Shown here: positions 1 through 12,856 of the stretch, in pieces
How positions within the stretch are numbered: position 1 is the stretch's first letter
Layout: each line of letters opens with the position of its first letter
NCBI GenBank assembly: GCA_005281725.1
Contig: SSBO01000012.1
Span: 15,763,382 to 15,827,381 of the forward strand
Direction of reading: 5' to 3'
Length of the DNA stretch: 64,000 bases
Source of the DNA: Wuchereria bancrofti
Lineage: Eukaryota; Nematoda; Chromadorea; Rhabditida; Onchocercidae
Made by a program: the position numbers and the translations under genes
Notes under the pieces: generated by a model
The model's database searches: none
The model's input: only the letters and a program-made list of their open reading frames with translations
Told to the model about the DNA's origin: nothing

Positions 1-1164
1 TGGGCGAAGCACGTCTTTCTAATAACTTCTTATCATCTTCACGTTTTTTATATTCTATAATACAAGCAGGTATACCCTTCACGGTAACTATATGTTTTTT
101 TGCTGAAGATCTGATAATCAATGAATCACGCAATGATATTACCTGAAAAAAAAATGCCTTCAAAAACTGAAAGAGGGTACAAAAGACATATTACCCAAAC
201 ATTAATTTAGAGTTAAATTAAATATATCTCTCAACAATCTTTAAGTGACTTTAAAGTCTACGTCTTATGCACACTGAAAATCATTCTCCATGGCCAAAAT
301 CAATGAAAAAACAATAAACAACTATTAAAAAGTCAAAAAAATTGAAACTGAAACATACTCGTTTATTGTTCGCTCTAGAGATGACTGTAGACTTTGTAAC
401 ACCAGAACCGGATGAAGTGCTTTCTGGAGAGTGCCTGGAAGTGCTTGGTGAGTCAGCTGTTGGTCGTCCAACCCTTCTTCTGTAATTTGAGAACTAGAAG
501 TCAGGCATAAAATTTACAAAAGACAGACCAAAGAATTTACAAGTAACTTTCTCTTCAAAACTACCGTGTTTCGCTCCACCTATGACTGCTCTTGACATCT
601 AAGACATTAAAGCTGCGGTTTCAGTAACCGGCAATTCATACTTTTTTCTTCTTTCTAGAAATGTATTCAAACTAGCGATAAATGGACTTTGGTTTCTCCG
701 CAAGACTCTGTTGAACAACAAAATTCTGTACAACTGTATGATGCTGCACAACATTTTGATTCAAACGTGGCTTTCTTGTCGATGTCCCCTTTCTGAAAAA
801 AGGAATTTTAATCAAGAGTTTGCCTTCGAAAATACTGAAGGCTTGAAATCAATGAATGCCAATAAGTTTAGCATAATGCACAATTTCGAAGTTGAAATGT
901 GACATGGAACAGAGATAAACTGCCTTCCTTGAAATATTATACAATGAATCTTCCAATATGTGATGAGTAGATAAACATTTACAATGTGAAATCACTGAAA
1001 ACTTTAACTCATTGTCTGCTCAAATAAATCATTAACCTTGTGTCGCACATTTCGCATTTGAACGCCTCATGTCGATTTCGGAACGTACATACAGTGCATT
1101 CCCAGCTTCCTGGCTCGAACCCTTCCTCTTCTGCTTTCGAGCGATTGCGTTTCTTAGTAGACAT
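1..1164 (-). CDS. RYBP/YAF2-like Polycomb (PRC1) adaptor, 3' end cut by window edge
   Basis: Three exons read leftwards: 1164-1037 (ATG at 1164), 479-359 and 142 to the window edge. All junctions are GT-AG and in phase. Exon 1 encodes a basic N-terminus and a RanBP2-type zinc finger, GSWECTVCTFRN followed by FKCEMCD, which gives the four cysteines of the RYBP/YAF2 finger. Exon 2 is Ser/Thr-rich (RRVGRPTADSPSTSRHS). Exon 3 contains RSSAKKHIVTVKGI and IIEYKKRED, which resembles the C-terminal RYBP segment that binds RING1B (VTV and an I-x-[ED]-[YF]-K pattern). Family knowledge: RYBP and YAF2 are nuclear subunits of variant PRC1 that link RING1 to ubiquitinated H2A. The order finger, low-complexity linker, VTV segment fits well. 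The C-terminus lies outside the window. An AG at about 1206 in the revcomp leader (ttttatag) could be a trans-splice acceptor. Another RanBP2-finger protein is the main alternative. Confidence 0.78.
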
Positions 1165-4100
1165 ATGCTTAGTTACTCTCAAGACGTCTCGTTATTTCAC
1201 CTATAAAATTTTAAAACTGAGACGAGAACCGAAGTAACCACTGCAATTCTCACCACATTTGTAGATATAGGTCATTTAGTGTAATACGAATCCTCACTTC
1301 AACCGCTGGTGGAGTAAAAAAATATAGTAAAGAAAAACATTTTATTTCCCAGTAGGAAATACACATGTTTCCTTTTTCAGTGGTAACTTCTTGACTACTG
1401 TTATCAAATAATGGATTATAACTAGTTAATAGCTCTTCAACCTTGTTGACAACAGCCTTTTCATCGACAACCTTTCATGTCCAACAACTTTACTCCCGAA
1501 ACGTGAATAATGAGAGTAGTTCAAGTTCATTTACCTCAGTCCTTTCTTTCACCCTTTAACTTATAAACTCCTCAGCACCTACTTCTCAACATCTACTAAG
1601 CATCAACCTGCACTCCACTCACTTATCCAAAAAAAAAGGAAGCAAAATACAAAATCTGAGTTGTTGGTTAATACTTGACGAACCAACGCACTTTTGACGT
1701 CCTCTTTGTGCAAAACGATCAATTCACTTTCATTTCTTTCCATAGCAATCCCGAAATTTTGGTGGGTTTGTTTATACCTTAAACCCTTTATACACTGTTT
1801 CCAAAGTTATTTCAGCAAGGCGAGCAAAGTTGAAATCTGAAACTTAAACTTCGATCTAACCAACGTTGGTTGGATGATAAATTGATAAGCATAACAAGCA
1901 GCTTTCGATAATTAGTCCCATGTGTCGCTAACTCCTAATATCGCCAAACTCTAAAATATTATTTCAGAAAAAAGTGTCCGATGACATCTTCGCAAAATGT
2001 GCAAATGACATTGTTTCCAATCTGATGTTTATACCTGACATTAGATTGATATTACTATTTTATGACGATCTTTGAAACCTAACAAAGGATTCACCACGAC
2101 CACTCCCACTTTAATATTATATATACATGTCATGGTAACACACGAAACAGTTTAACTTATGAAAGGGATTTCCACTACTTGTACTTCGATTCTTCTTTAT
2201 AAAATTTATTATGTTGTTTTTGTTCAAGAAAAAATTCATAAAGGAATTATTATTCCTGCGTTACTCCACACGTTAATACATCAAACGAATCTCTCCGAGA
2301 TCAGGAAAGCTTTCCGAAAGAAAATCAATTGCTCTTATCAAAATTCGACAATAAAATCAACTATACTACGATTATCCCTCTTGATATTCGTATACATCAG
2401 TCTTGATAATTTTGAATAAACCTTTACTCAGACTTTTCCTGATGGTGTGCTATTAATTTTTGATTGAAATATTCCGGATAAAACGTCACTAGTGAGAAAT
2501 CTCAAGAAAAACTCCGACGATCTATAAAAAGTAAGCGATAACAATCACTATTAGCTTCCTTTTCTCTTTCTATTTACTGTTCCGCGAATGGAGGGAGTAA
2601 AAATGTATGTATTGGTTCGCTTTTAAGCCCTGAAAAACCGGTTTCTAAATAAACATAAAAATAGTTTTTTCGGGGCAACTAACTACAATGATAACATGAA
2701 GAGAGCATCAGGTTTAAATTATTCTTTTTCTTGCTTTGTTCTTTGTTCTTTAGAAAAATTGAAATGATTCCGAATACTGAGTGCATGGATAGCAATTTCT
2801 CTATTACAGATGACAAATTATATTGCTTGCTGTTACTTTCGGAAATGAGTAAGAGTAAATTATCGATTTATCACTCACATCCTTTTCTTCTTGACCTCTC
2901 ATACCTTTTTCAGTTTTCAGTGGTCAGTTCATGATATAACAAGCTAAAAAGTCTATTAGTGGCCCTATCATTGCCGCTTACCAAATATCGTAGCAGCAAA
3001 TTATTTTTCTTTTCGAACTTTTTTCTCCTAAGTTCAATTCATCCTGTTGTAAGTTCCTATGGACTACTCGAAGATCAATGTGATCCCTGTTTCATTTGGA
3101 TCGATTAGGCGTTGTTTTGGACTTGTTATTTAGTTCAGTGAATCTAATTATTCCAAAAATTGTTCAAACAATTGAAATACTTTTGGTTTTCATCGTTTAT
3201 TCACGAATGGTCTGCCTGTCTTATTTGCTAACTGCATAAAAATGTTAAGAACTAGTTGATTGTCAATTTAACTTTCTAAATTTTGAACTTATCTATCATT
3301 CATCCGGACACAAAACTAACAAGACAATATATGGAGATGTATTTAAGTGATTCTAAAATTGAAGCAATTGTAAAATTTCTTTCTAAGTACTTTCTTCGAT
3401 GTTCTCACACTACCAATTGTAAATGACATATATGACAAATATTAAAGATCAAATGTTAGGACAGTGTTAGATTTATCAGTGCATTGGAAGCTGAAAACTA
3501 TTTTGAAGAAACTGAGAGGAAAAGAAAGAGTAAGATTTGATATTATTTGAGGAAAACATATGGATGACGGAAATCATTCTGATTCTTGGCTTCTATCTAT
3601 AAATTTAAATCATATGTAGAAATAGAAATCCAGTTGAAATTTACCTTTCCCTTTCCTCTACATACACAACAGACCACTCGAAACTGTATACCTGTTTGTC
3701 AGCAAATATAAGCATTTGGAATATAAATGTATACAAAGATATGCAATCATGCACAAACAAACAAACAGATAGGCAAACTCCCAAATTTGTTTTTGAAGGC
3801 TTCCGATGTCAGCGTCTTCCTTTTTAACTGTAGAATTTTTTTATTCAACATAAAGGTGTCTTGCATTGATTAAGGCAAACTTTTTTAGGTCGGGTAATGA
3901 ATGCAGGAATCTATTAGCTTAGCTGTGAATTTATTCCTTGAAATTATCATATTGATATTTGGTACTATTAAAGTCTATAGTTTACTGAAGTGCAAATAGA
4001 TTTGATGCAAAATTCATTTCTGTAAAATCCTCAATTAACTTCCTTCGCGGTCAAAAGTCAGGATTTATGACTCGATGATTTGTGATATAGATGTTTTTAT

Positions 4101-5265
4101 GTGAGTTATGGATTGCAAATATTGAAGTGTTTTCATGACTCTTCACTCAATAACATCATTTTTAAATTAAAATGAAATTTCTTATTCGTATTATTTTCAC
4201 TATTCGGACTTAGTATCATTTATTTAACCGTGGTTGAAAGCATTGTCCGAATGCATGAGATCAGAGGGCAAGGCATGTAGTAATCTAAATTTTCCCAATA
4301 TCTGCTTCTATCCTAGCACTATCGTCGGATATTAGAAGTCATACAATTATGGTGTAAACTTATAATTGACTATTCAGTTTTGAAGTGTCCTGCTGAAATG
4401 ATGTTGAAGTAAACTGCTCCGGTGAATACAACTATGACTGAGGGAAAGAGAGAAAACCCCAAATAGATAGAGAAGGTATCGACGGCATAGCATTATTAAT
4501 TCTGGTTTATTTTTGCGGATGAATTGAACGATGAGAAGGAAGATGATTCTGGAAATACATGAATTGAACTGGAAACCAGTTTTTGTGATTTAGAAAACGA
4601 AACGAAATCGAGTTAAAATGATGACTAGATGCAGTTTCGAAAGTTTTAAGCCTGAATAAACGAGTAATTGTGTTAGCAAAGGCAAATGGAAAGCTAGGGG
4701 AAAATTGATGTCAGTAAAGGTGAAAAACTTGGATCAATTTAGTAAAACTGCAATGGCACTGCAGTGAAGCGAGTAGTAGTAGTACAGCAGCAGGTATGAC
4801 CAGTTTTTCAGGCACTTAGAACCGATGAATTTTATTTTGTATGCAGAAATCTATCTATCCTCAACCTCAAAATTTCCATTCCTTTTCAATTATTTCCCCT
4901 CGCCGCAAATTGCTGTTATCACATCCTCCTAGTGCCGCTATTGCCGGTAGAGCTAGATAACGTTGTTGCTAAATAGGTAAAGCGCTATGTTCAAATTTCA
5001 GAAAGTTCCAACTGATTCTACCGTAACAAAACTATAAAATTTCCCGCAATTTCAGTCAATTGTTAAAAGAGCACCGTATGCTCTTGAAACAATATTTATT
5101 CGTCAGTAAGGACCCCAGGAAAGTTTCCTCTTTGTAAATCAAAATTTTTTGAAGCGATCAGTTGCATTTGGTCAAAAGTTGCAACGAAATTTCGAGAACA
5201 GACACATTTATTTAGCAACATATTGCTAAAACTGCTGAATCTGAATTCAATTTTTTTTCCGTTTC
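1165..5265. other. intergenic region, no convincing gene
   Basis: About 4.1 kb between the divergently transcribed RYBP-like gene and the gene starting at 5266, so it must hold both promoters. It is AT-rich with short ORFs only. The longest, 2159-2419 plus (86 aa), ends in a stretch (EIRKAFRKKI) that loosely recalls the tail of a seven-transmembrane receptor, but no other helices or receptor motifs are visible. No repeat family, tRNA or conserved element was recognised. Confidence 0.5.
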
Positions 5266-6369
5266 ATGGACAATGACTCCAAAGCAATTTTGAATGGAAT
5301 TAATCTACGATTGAATGACATTGACTTGAAACTATCATTTGTTCTGGAACTGCTCACAAATCGTCTACCCGAGAAATCATCAAAAGAGCAGCTGACAACA
5401 CTACAGCTTTTGCATCCTCAGTCATGTGAAACGACGAGCGATCGCAGAAATGCTGGCTTCATGGGATCAAAAGAGCAGGGACAACCAACAGAGCGGATAC
5501 CGGCATTCCCAGTTGAAGATGGAGTTGGTGAAATAGCTTTAGGCAATACAGTTCCTTCTTTGCAACTGGACAGCAATAAAAATTCTGTCCAAAAGCAGCA
5601 AGATGACATATTACCCGAGACGTCGTCTATTTCTGCCAAAGGGCGATCAACAGCAATATCAACTGGTATTACAGCAACCAACGACAGTGAAGGTGACGAA
5701 GAAGTTGATGATTACGACGATGAACTGGATGAGGTAATCTGATCATTCGTACTTACACTTATTGCTGAAACTACAATAAATATGAATTTCGAAAAACGAA
5801 AAGATCTAATCCATTATCATTGTGTGAAGAAATTCTCTTTCATAACATCCAAATTGTGCCAGTTTAAGTAAGGTACCAAGTACACTACTGTATATATTGC
5901 AAAATTTTTGCTGAATTTTCATGGCAATGATAAGTTTTTCTAAACATTATATTTCAAAGTGAACCCGAAACTAATCTGAAATCCTTATTTTTAATATTTT
6001 GTTTTTAACATATCATATTACCTTTCACTTTTCCTTCCTAAATTTTGTAGCAAGAATTAAAATCGAAGAGGAATGGTTTGAGATTCTATGACAAAAATTA
6101 AGATGAAAACAACAGTTTCAAAATTTTAGCCTATCATTATATTATAAGGAATACAAAAGTGCAGTAAAGTCGAAACTTTGATGAATTCAGTTTCTGTGAG
6201 ATTGATCTCCATCCATTACAATATAACATAATTCAAAATTCAGGATGTTTCAACAGCAAACCAAGATCGTGAGGTAAAAATAATTCATGCAGAAAGCAAT
6301 TTTCCTGAAGGAGCTGTACGGCGAGCCGCTGAAAAGGCAGCACGAAGTTTTCAAAGTACTCAACCAAAG
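5266..6369 (+). CDS. unrecognised conserved nuclear-type protein, exons 1-2 (single-copy left flank running into copy A)
   Basis: Exon 1 is 5266-5733 (ATG at 5266, 156 codons) and exon 2 is 6244-6369, ending at a GTGAGT donor; both are phase 0. Exon 1 begins with a short amphipathic, possibly coiled segment (INLRLNDIDLKLSFVLELL), then a low-complexity Ser/Gln/Glu-rich stretch and an acidic patch ([13 protein letters not shown]). Exon 2 has a charged segment ([17 protein letters not shown]). The gene continues either in copy B (9274-10379) or copy A (34459-35519), giving about 330 residues. I do not recognise the family. The combination of acidic linker and a compact C-terminal domain rich in Trp, Arg and Leu would suit a DNA- or chromatin-binding protein, for example a BEN-like fold, but that is only a guess. 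No signal peptide or membrane segment is seen. Confidence 0.7.
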
Positions 6370-6424
6370 GTGAGTCGGGGTTTTTCTCTCCGACGTATTT
6401 ATTTATATCTCCAATTTACTAATG

Positions 6425-7502
6425 ATATTAATACTAATATTACTTATACAGTTCATCGCTGTTCACTCTGAAATAATAAAGGAAGAGCAATTATTTACTA
6501 TAATTTTACCAATAGAATAGCGATCAATGTAACATTCTTACATACTGCAAACTGAACTGGATTTCATGAAAAGATTTGATTTCAATTATTTCTTTAATGA
6601 AAATTCCATTTTTCTTCTCATTTCTCTAATTTTGGTTTTGCCTTGTAGCATCTTCCATTCGTTCATTCTTCCACCCTTAGTTTAACTTCTGCTCTTGGCA
6701 TTCTTTTTCGACCGTTCCGGATATACTCTTTCTAATCTACGTTGCTGTCTTTATCATATTCACTCAAAAAAATGAAGGTAAATAATAAAAACCTTTGTTT
6801 TTCCCACAATTTATTTCATTTTATCTGGAAATTTTGTACATTTGCGTGTATCAATATTTTGTTTTCATGTTCTACTGCTATTCCTTTTCACATTTCTCTT
6901 TTAAACTCTGTTAAACTTTCTTAATTATATTATTCTTTTTTTTTCTGCAAAGGATATTGCTTTGTGTAATAGATGAATAAGAAAAAAGGTGCGAAGATGA
7001 AAAAAGAAAAAGAGTTAATTTTGCGGAAATATTTTTGATTTTCAAATATTGAATCTATTACACAAAATTTATATGGAAAGAAAAGTAAGAAATAACAAAC
7101 TTATTGCAAATGACCCACAGAATTCTGTTAGCCAGGTCCTTTCACTGTTCATCCTTTTTTCCTTGAATGGACAGATTATATTAGCTACTACAGCTTTTCT
7201 ATTAATTAAACTGAAAATGATTTTGATGTTTACCCATCACCACCGTAATTATTCTGTGTTAATCTTCATTCCTTACTACTAATAGACTAACCAATAATAG
7301 CAGATATCATCACTTGTTCAGTTGATTTTCCAATCAGTTACTATTTTAATATGGTTGAAATAAGGATATTTTAATAGAGAAGTGAATTTGCTTACAAATG
7401 AGCCAATTTCGCGAGAGAGATTGAGAGACAAGAGAGGAATAGAATAGAATTATTTCGAGTTATGAAACTGTTGATTATTACTAGCAAGTACAGACAATTT
7501 TA
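6425..7502. repeat. 1078-bp stretch repeated exactly at 33357-34434
   Basis: Positions 6425-7502 and 33357-34434 have the same length and I found no difference on reading them. One ends and the other begins at a single-n join. The sequence is intronic (between exons 2 and 3 of the unknown gene). It is best read as the overlap of two contigs of the same copy (A) that the scaffolder failed to merge because copy B was placed between them. A slightly diverged version, copy B, lies at about 8250-9230. Confidence 0.85.
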
Positions 7503-7503
7503 N
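7503..7503. other. single-n contig join
   Basis: An isolated n separates copy A intron sequence from sequence equivalent to 5680 (inside exon 1 of the unknown gene). Some scaffolders write one n when a gap is estimated as negative, that is, when contigs are thought to overlap. The join therefore does not show true adjacency. Confidence 0.85.
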
Positions 7504-10379
7504 AACGACAGTGAAGGTGACGAAGAAGTTGATGATTACGACGATGAACTGGATGAGGTAATCTGATCATTCGTACTTACACTTATTGCTGAAACTACAA
7601 TAAATATGAATTTCGAAAAACGAAAAGATCTAATCCATTATCATTGTGTGAAGAAATTCTCTTTCATAACATCCAAATTGTGCCAGTTTAAGTAAGGTAC
7701 CAAGTACACTACTGTATATATTGCAAAATTTTTGCTGAATTTTCATGGCAATGATAAGTTCTTCTAAACATTATATTTCAAAGTGAACCTGAAACTAATC
7801 TGAAATTCTTACTTTTAACATTTTGTTTTTAACATATTATATTACCTCTCACTTTTCCTTTCTAAATTTTGTAGCAAGAATTAAAATCGAAGAGAAACGA
7901 TTTGAGATTCTATGACAAAAATTAAAATGAAAACAATAGTTTCAAGATTTTAGCCTGCCATTATATTATAAGGAATACAAAAGTGCAGTGAAGTCGAAAC
8001 TTTGATGAATTCAGTTTCTGTGAGATTGATCTCCATCCATTACAATATAACATAATTCAAAATCCAGGATGTTTCAACAGCAAACCAAGATCGTGAGGTA
8101 AAAATAATTCATGCAGAAAGCAATTTTCCTGAAGGAGCTGTACGGCGAGCCGCTGAAAAGGCAGCACGAAGTTTTCAAAGTACTCAACCAAAGGTGAGTC
8201 GGGATTTTTCTCTCCGACATGTTTATTTATATTTCCAATTTTACTAATGACATTAATACTAATATTACTTATACAATTCATCGCTGTGTCCTCTGAAATA
8301 ATAAAGGAAGAGCAATTATTTACTACCAATTTTATCAATAGAATAGCGATCAATGTAACATTTTTGCATATTACAAACTGAACTGGATTTCATGAAAGGA
8401 TTTGATTTCAATCATTTCTTTAATGAAAATTCCATTTTTCTTCTCATTTCTCTAGTTTTGGTTTTTCCTTATAGCATCTTTCATTCGTTCATTCTTCCAC
8501 CCTTAATTTAACTTCTGCTCTTGGCATGCTTTTTCAACCGTTTCGGATGTCACTCTTTCTAATCTACGTTGCTATCTTTATCATATTCACTCAAAAAAAT
8601 GAAGGCTAAATAATAAAAACCTTTGTTTTTCCCACAATTTATTTCATTTTATCTGGAATTTTTGTACACTTACGTGTATCGATATTTCGTTTCTGTATTC
8701 TACTGCTATCCCTTCTCACATTTCTTTTTTGAGTGTAATAGATGAATAAGGGAAAAAGTACGAGGATGACAAAACGAAAAAAATTAGTTTTGCGGAAATA
8801 TCTTTGATTCTCAAATATTGAATTATATGGAAAGAATAGTAAATGACCCACAGAATTCTGTTAGCCAGGTCCTTTCACTATTCATCATCCTTTTTTCCTT
8901 GAATGGACAGATGATATTAGCTACTACAGCTTTTCTATTAATTAAATTAAAAATGATTTTGATGTTTATCTATCATCACTGTAGTTATTCTATATTTATC
9001 TTTCTTCCTTACTACTAGCAGACTAACCAATAATAACAGATATTATCAGTTGTTCAGTTGATTTTCCAATCAGTTACTATTTTAATATGGTTGAAACAAG
9101 GATATTTTAATATAGAAGTGAATTTGTTTACAAATGAGCCAATTTCACAGAGAGATTGAGAGACAAGAGAGGAATAGAATAGAAGAATTATTTCAAGTTA
9201 TGAAACTGTTGATTATTACTGGCAAGTACTGATGATTTTAATCATTTTATCTTCGTTAACAAATGCTGTTTAGGTTTTTGCGTGGCAAATATTACGAGAA
9301 TCGGTTACCGACCAAGAACTTCGAAATGTGCATATCTCCTTAAGAACATTTCATGGTGAAACTGCAGAGCATCTCTTATCTCGGCAATTACCAAAGGTTT
9401 AATAATTTTTAATAATTGTAAGATGAATAGCTGTAATATAGAAGTAGAAATAGATAAAAAAATCATAAATAAAATCATGAACAGAAAGAAATATATAACA
9501 GGCATAAAAAATAATTTCAAGTCTTTTAAGAAGTCTCTTTCAAGTCTCTTTTCTTATTCTTCACGTTGTATTTCTCATTCTTCACTTCATTTTTAGCTAT
9601 TGGTTTCTATCAAAGTCATTTTGCACTTCTTTCCAATCTTGAAAAAAAATTTATTGTAATGGATCAGCTTCTTAGTAATATTTCATTTATTTCTATACTT
9701 TATCTTTGTTTCCTTTTGCAGTTGTAGTACTAGCCTGCTTATATCTTTCAACTTAATTTGACTAATTCAGATAACAGTACATCATTAATATTAATAAATT
9801 ATATTCCATTATTGAATATATTTACACAGATGGTATTACAGATACGCCTCGTAGTAGAAGCAACAATGTCCTATTTCAAGTGGGATCAATTAAGTGATGA
9901 AAATCAGTTAACTAAAGCTAAACTGTTGCTGAGCCATCTAAAAAATAACGCCAAAGTGCGAAATTGGACTCTTAGAGAAGGACGTCCAAATCGGTGGGTT
10001 TAACTGCTTCGACGAAAAGGATGAGTTCCCCATAATTGAGACATACAGATTTAATATATTGCAACAGCAATTTCCACGTAATCTCAATCTATTGTTTCGT
10101 GATACCTCCAAACTCCAAAAAATATTTTTCTCATTACAGTACCTCTTTCTGTGATTGAACAGGTGCAACAGGTGCGTCTCGAAAGTACTACTCTCTCAAC
10201 TCTTCATGACTCAACAAGTTTGAACTCCAAATATAGATAAAACTTTAAATCTAGAGTTTTTTTACAGGATATCGAATACGATGGACGCAGTATGGAAACG
10301 TTACGCGGCCTTCCTTGGACAAACCAGTTTTGCTACGGTTGGTTTATTACCAAGCCATATAAGTCAGCTCAATCGATAA
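7504..10379 (+). CDS. unrecognised conserved protein, copy B exons 1 (3' piece) to 5
   Basis: Exons: 7504-7557 (last 18 codons of exon 1, identical to copy A), 8068-8193, 9274-9396, 9830-9993 and 10268-10379, with stop TAA at 10377. Phases are consistent; exon 4 ends in CG and joins the G at 10268 to make Arg. Joined to the start at 5266 this gives about 330 residues. Visible segments are [19 protein letters not shown], a helix-rich region ([18 protein letters not shown]), [11 protein letters not shown] and a C-terminus [15 protein letters not shown] possible exon at 10140 ([10 protein letters not shown]) was rejected because the 9993 to 10268 splice keeps a frame whose A/B differences are mostly synonymous. 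No function is assigned. It converges on the canopy gene. Confidence 0.72.
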
Positions 10380-11507
10380 ATTCAACAAACAGTTCGATAG
10401 CCTACCTCATGAACTCCTTTATTTCACATCCTTATTTTCTATCAATGTGTATGTATGCACTCCTTCCACTGCAAGTATAAATAACCTTTGAATGAAATTA
10501 AATAAGCCACCCTAATAGTGAATTTTGGTCTGTCATATTACATGCAGTACAAAAGTCAAGGTTCGTACTCAGTATCAGCTATTCCCGCTTGACCAAAACA
10601 GTACTTGAATATACTCTTTTATATTTGAACTCATCACTGACTTCTTTTATCCTCAATACCAAAACTCAATATTTTGGCTGTAGCCAGAATAGGACATTTG
10701 TTGGTCATTTTTGAACTCCGTGTCCATTTTTCGAACTATCACCAATTTTGACCTCAGTTAAGAAATGTTTCAAAAAAAAAAAAAAAAAAAAATACTGTGA
10801 GAATCTCAAATGTCTCCGCTCCATCCCATTAGTTCAAAAGGCCTCTCAAAAATCGCTGCATCTATGTATTCCCAATAATGACGTCACTAAACGATGTACT
10901 TGCCGTACGTGCAAATCAACGAGTATTCACGTCATTACTTCCCAAACATTTTTTAAATTCAGTGTTTCCACAAGCGAACCAGTCAAAAATCATTACACAT
11001 ACAGTGCGACAGAGGAGAAAATAAGCATTGGGCATTACAAGACAAAAACATAAGAGGAAAATGGAAAATGAAACGAGATAGTTCACTGATGAAAAAAAAA
11101 TGGGACAACCATATAAATGTTCACGGACTGGTTTCATATTTCCAACAGAAAGCAGTTGCCGCACACACAAACAATAGCAACATGTGGAACAATAAAAGAA
11201 CAAGTACATATTATAAAAATGCATAACTCTGATAATGAAAACGAATTGATGGAAATGAGTAACGAATTGTACAAATCATTTTTTTCCTCTCACGAAGCAT
11301 ATTGCACTGAATTTCCATAAGTGTCAACGTGAAAAGTGTAAATTCTCCACAGATCTACAATTTATCCAACTTCATACTGAGCACAACCTAGGAAGGACCA
11401 TGCATAAATTGAAGTGCTAAGTCCCATCAAAAAATTTACAACTGCATGATCCATTCGTTCGTGAAATATTTTAATTTTATGCAAATGGATATTATAATTC
11501 CTGATCA
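10380..11507. other. convergent intergenic region, copy B
   Basis: This separates the 3' ends of the unknown gene (plus) and canopy (minus). It contains a run of 21 A (10772-10792) that is only four A long at the matching place in copy A (about 35870). About 200 bp near 11150-11380 are missing from copy A. No coding potential is shared by the two copies. Confidence 0.6.
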
Positions 11508-12856
11508 TCATAATTCTAGATCAGAAATTTCCATACAACCACGTTCTGTGCGTTTTAATACTCGTTTTTTACAGAGATATTCCTGAAATGGATTTAAACC
11601 GAAATTGGAATGGCAGTAATGACCTAAAAAATTTCCTCTATATTCCAGACAGCATCCAACCATCGAATGGTTGGATAAATGACTTATTTCACGCCACACT
11701 TGTTACAATTCTTTTTGTCTATCTATTAATACTTCGCATCCGCAACATCTGGAAATCCATACCTAGTCATACTCAACAACTAACATGAAAGATTATTGTG
11801 GCAAGAACATAAAAACACTACCTCAAGTAGTGGCCTATTCCGGATATTATACCACTGTTCGAGATCATTTTCATAACGCTCTAGTAATGTTTCACAGTTC
11901 TGTTTTAATGTTACGATTTCAACCGATGGAGTATCCCACATTTCGTAGGGTATACCTAATTCCACCTGCAATAAGCAACTACTAAAGTTAAACTTACATA
12001 CTTTAAAAAGATTTTCAATATCAGATTTGAAGAATGAGTTTTACTTAGACAACCAAAAGTAGCAGCGCAATATAACACACTCTGAAACCACTACATGAAT
12101 TCGTAGTTGAACCTACTGAGATTTTATAAAAATCAATACCTAAAGGTAATATTCTTAAACAACACTTCAAAATAGAACAAGAATTCCCCAAATATAGGAT
12201 ACATAAGCTTTCGAAACATTGAAAATGAGCAAACCTTAACTCCTTTACTTCTTAGCTCATTCAAAGCTTTCATTGTATTACTTTCCTCCTTGGCAAATCG
12301 TGAAATGTCTGACTTCTCTTTATGCAGTTTATACTGCAACATTCGCTCACAAGTTCCCTCCAAAGCTTCCACAAACTTAAGTTCTTTTTCTACGGCCGAA
12401 ATCTATAAAATCTTAAATAATATCTCAATCAACCTCCATTATCAACCATCAACAATCTACTCAGAAAATACATTAAAAATTCAAAGATTAACGTTATGTG
12501 TTCCTTTCAAAGAAACTAATGACATCAGGAGAACAGGTACAGCAATCAGTGTCAACAAAAGTGGCCGTCTTAACTTATTTTTTATCTTTATCTAAAAAAA
12601 AATTTACCTTATAATAATATTCCAAACCTACCTTAACATCTCTATCATTTGCTAACTGTTCCTGAAACTCTCGTGCAAATAATACACATGATTCGCAACT
12701 TGACGGAAGATCGACCGTTGGTTCAGCAATAATTACAAAAGACTTCGAATATACAATTGATAAAGCAAAAAATAAAGCAATGAAATTAGGAAGATGTCGT
12801 TGGAGCTTTTTGCCGTTGTTGTGGATGCTGCTGCTTCCATTCTTGTTCGTCATCAT
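11508..12856 (-). CDS. canopy (CNPY3/4-like) saposin-type ER protein, copy B
   Basis: Four exons on the minus strand: 12856-12632, 12402-12235, 11965-11822 and 11582-11508 (stop TGA at 11508). They sum to 612 nt, 203 aa, all GT-AG and phase 0. Residues 1-39 hold a basic start and a hydrophobic leader (LPNFIALFFALSIVYSKS). The mature part has the canopy cysteine pattern: LPSSCESCVLFARE, GTCERMLQYKLHKE, then LGIPYEMWDTPSVEI, LKQNCETLLERYE and EYLCKKRVL with GC near the end, so six cysteines. Family knowledge: canopy proteins are small ER-luminal saposin-like proteins; CNPY3/PRAT4A helps folding of Toll-like receptors. The client in a nematode is unknown. The C-terminus (EISDLEL) could act as a weak ER-retention signal. 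The first exon overlaps the putative last exon of MED31 in another frame. An in-frame ATG also exists at 12901 with no stop between. Confidence 0.85.

Noticed and set aside
2159..2419. 86-aa ORF resembling the tail of a seven-transmembrane receptor
   Set aside because: Only one short resemblance, no NPxxY-type motif or further helices, and no neighbouring exons.
6742..7282. ORFs repeated at 33674-34214
   Set aside because: They lie in the contig overlap inside an intron; repetition is an assembly effect, and copy B breaks the frames.
10140..10173. Possible extra exon ([10 protein letters not shown]) of the unknown gene
   Set aside because: Wrong phase from the preceding exon; direct splicing from 9993 to 10268 gives a longer frame with mostly silent A/B differences.
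10292..10480. 62-aa ORF over the last exon of the unknown gene
   Set aside because: Out of frame with the gene model; changes between copies are largely amino-acid altering in this frame.
10772..10792. Run of 21 A as a retroposed poly(A) tail
   Set aside because: No cDNA-like sequence upstream and no target duplication; simple slippage in copy B is enough.
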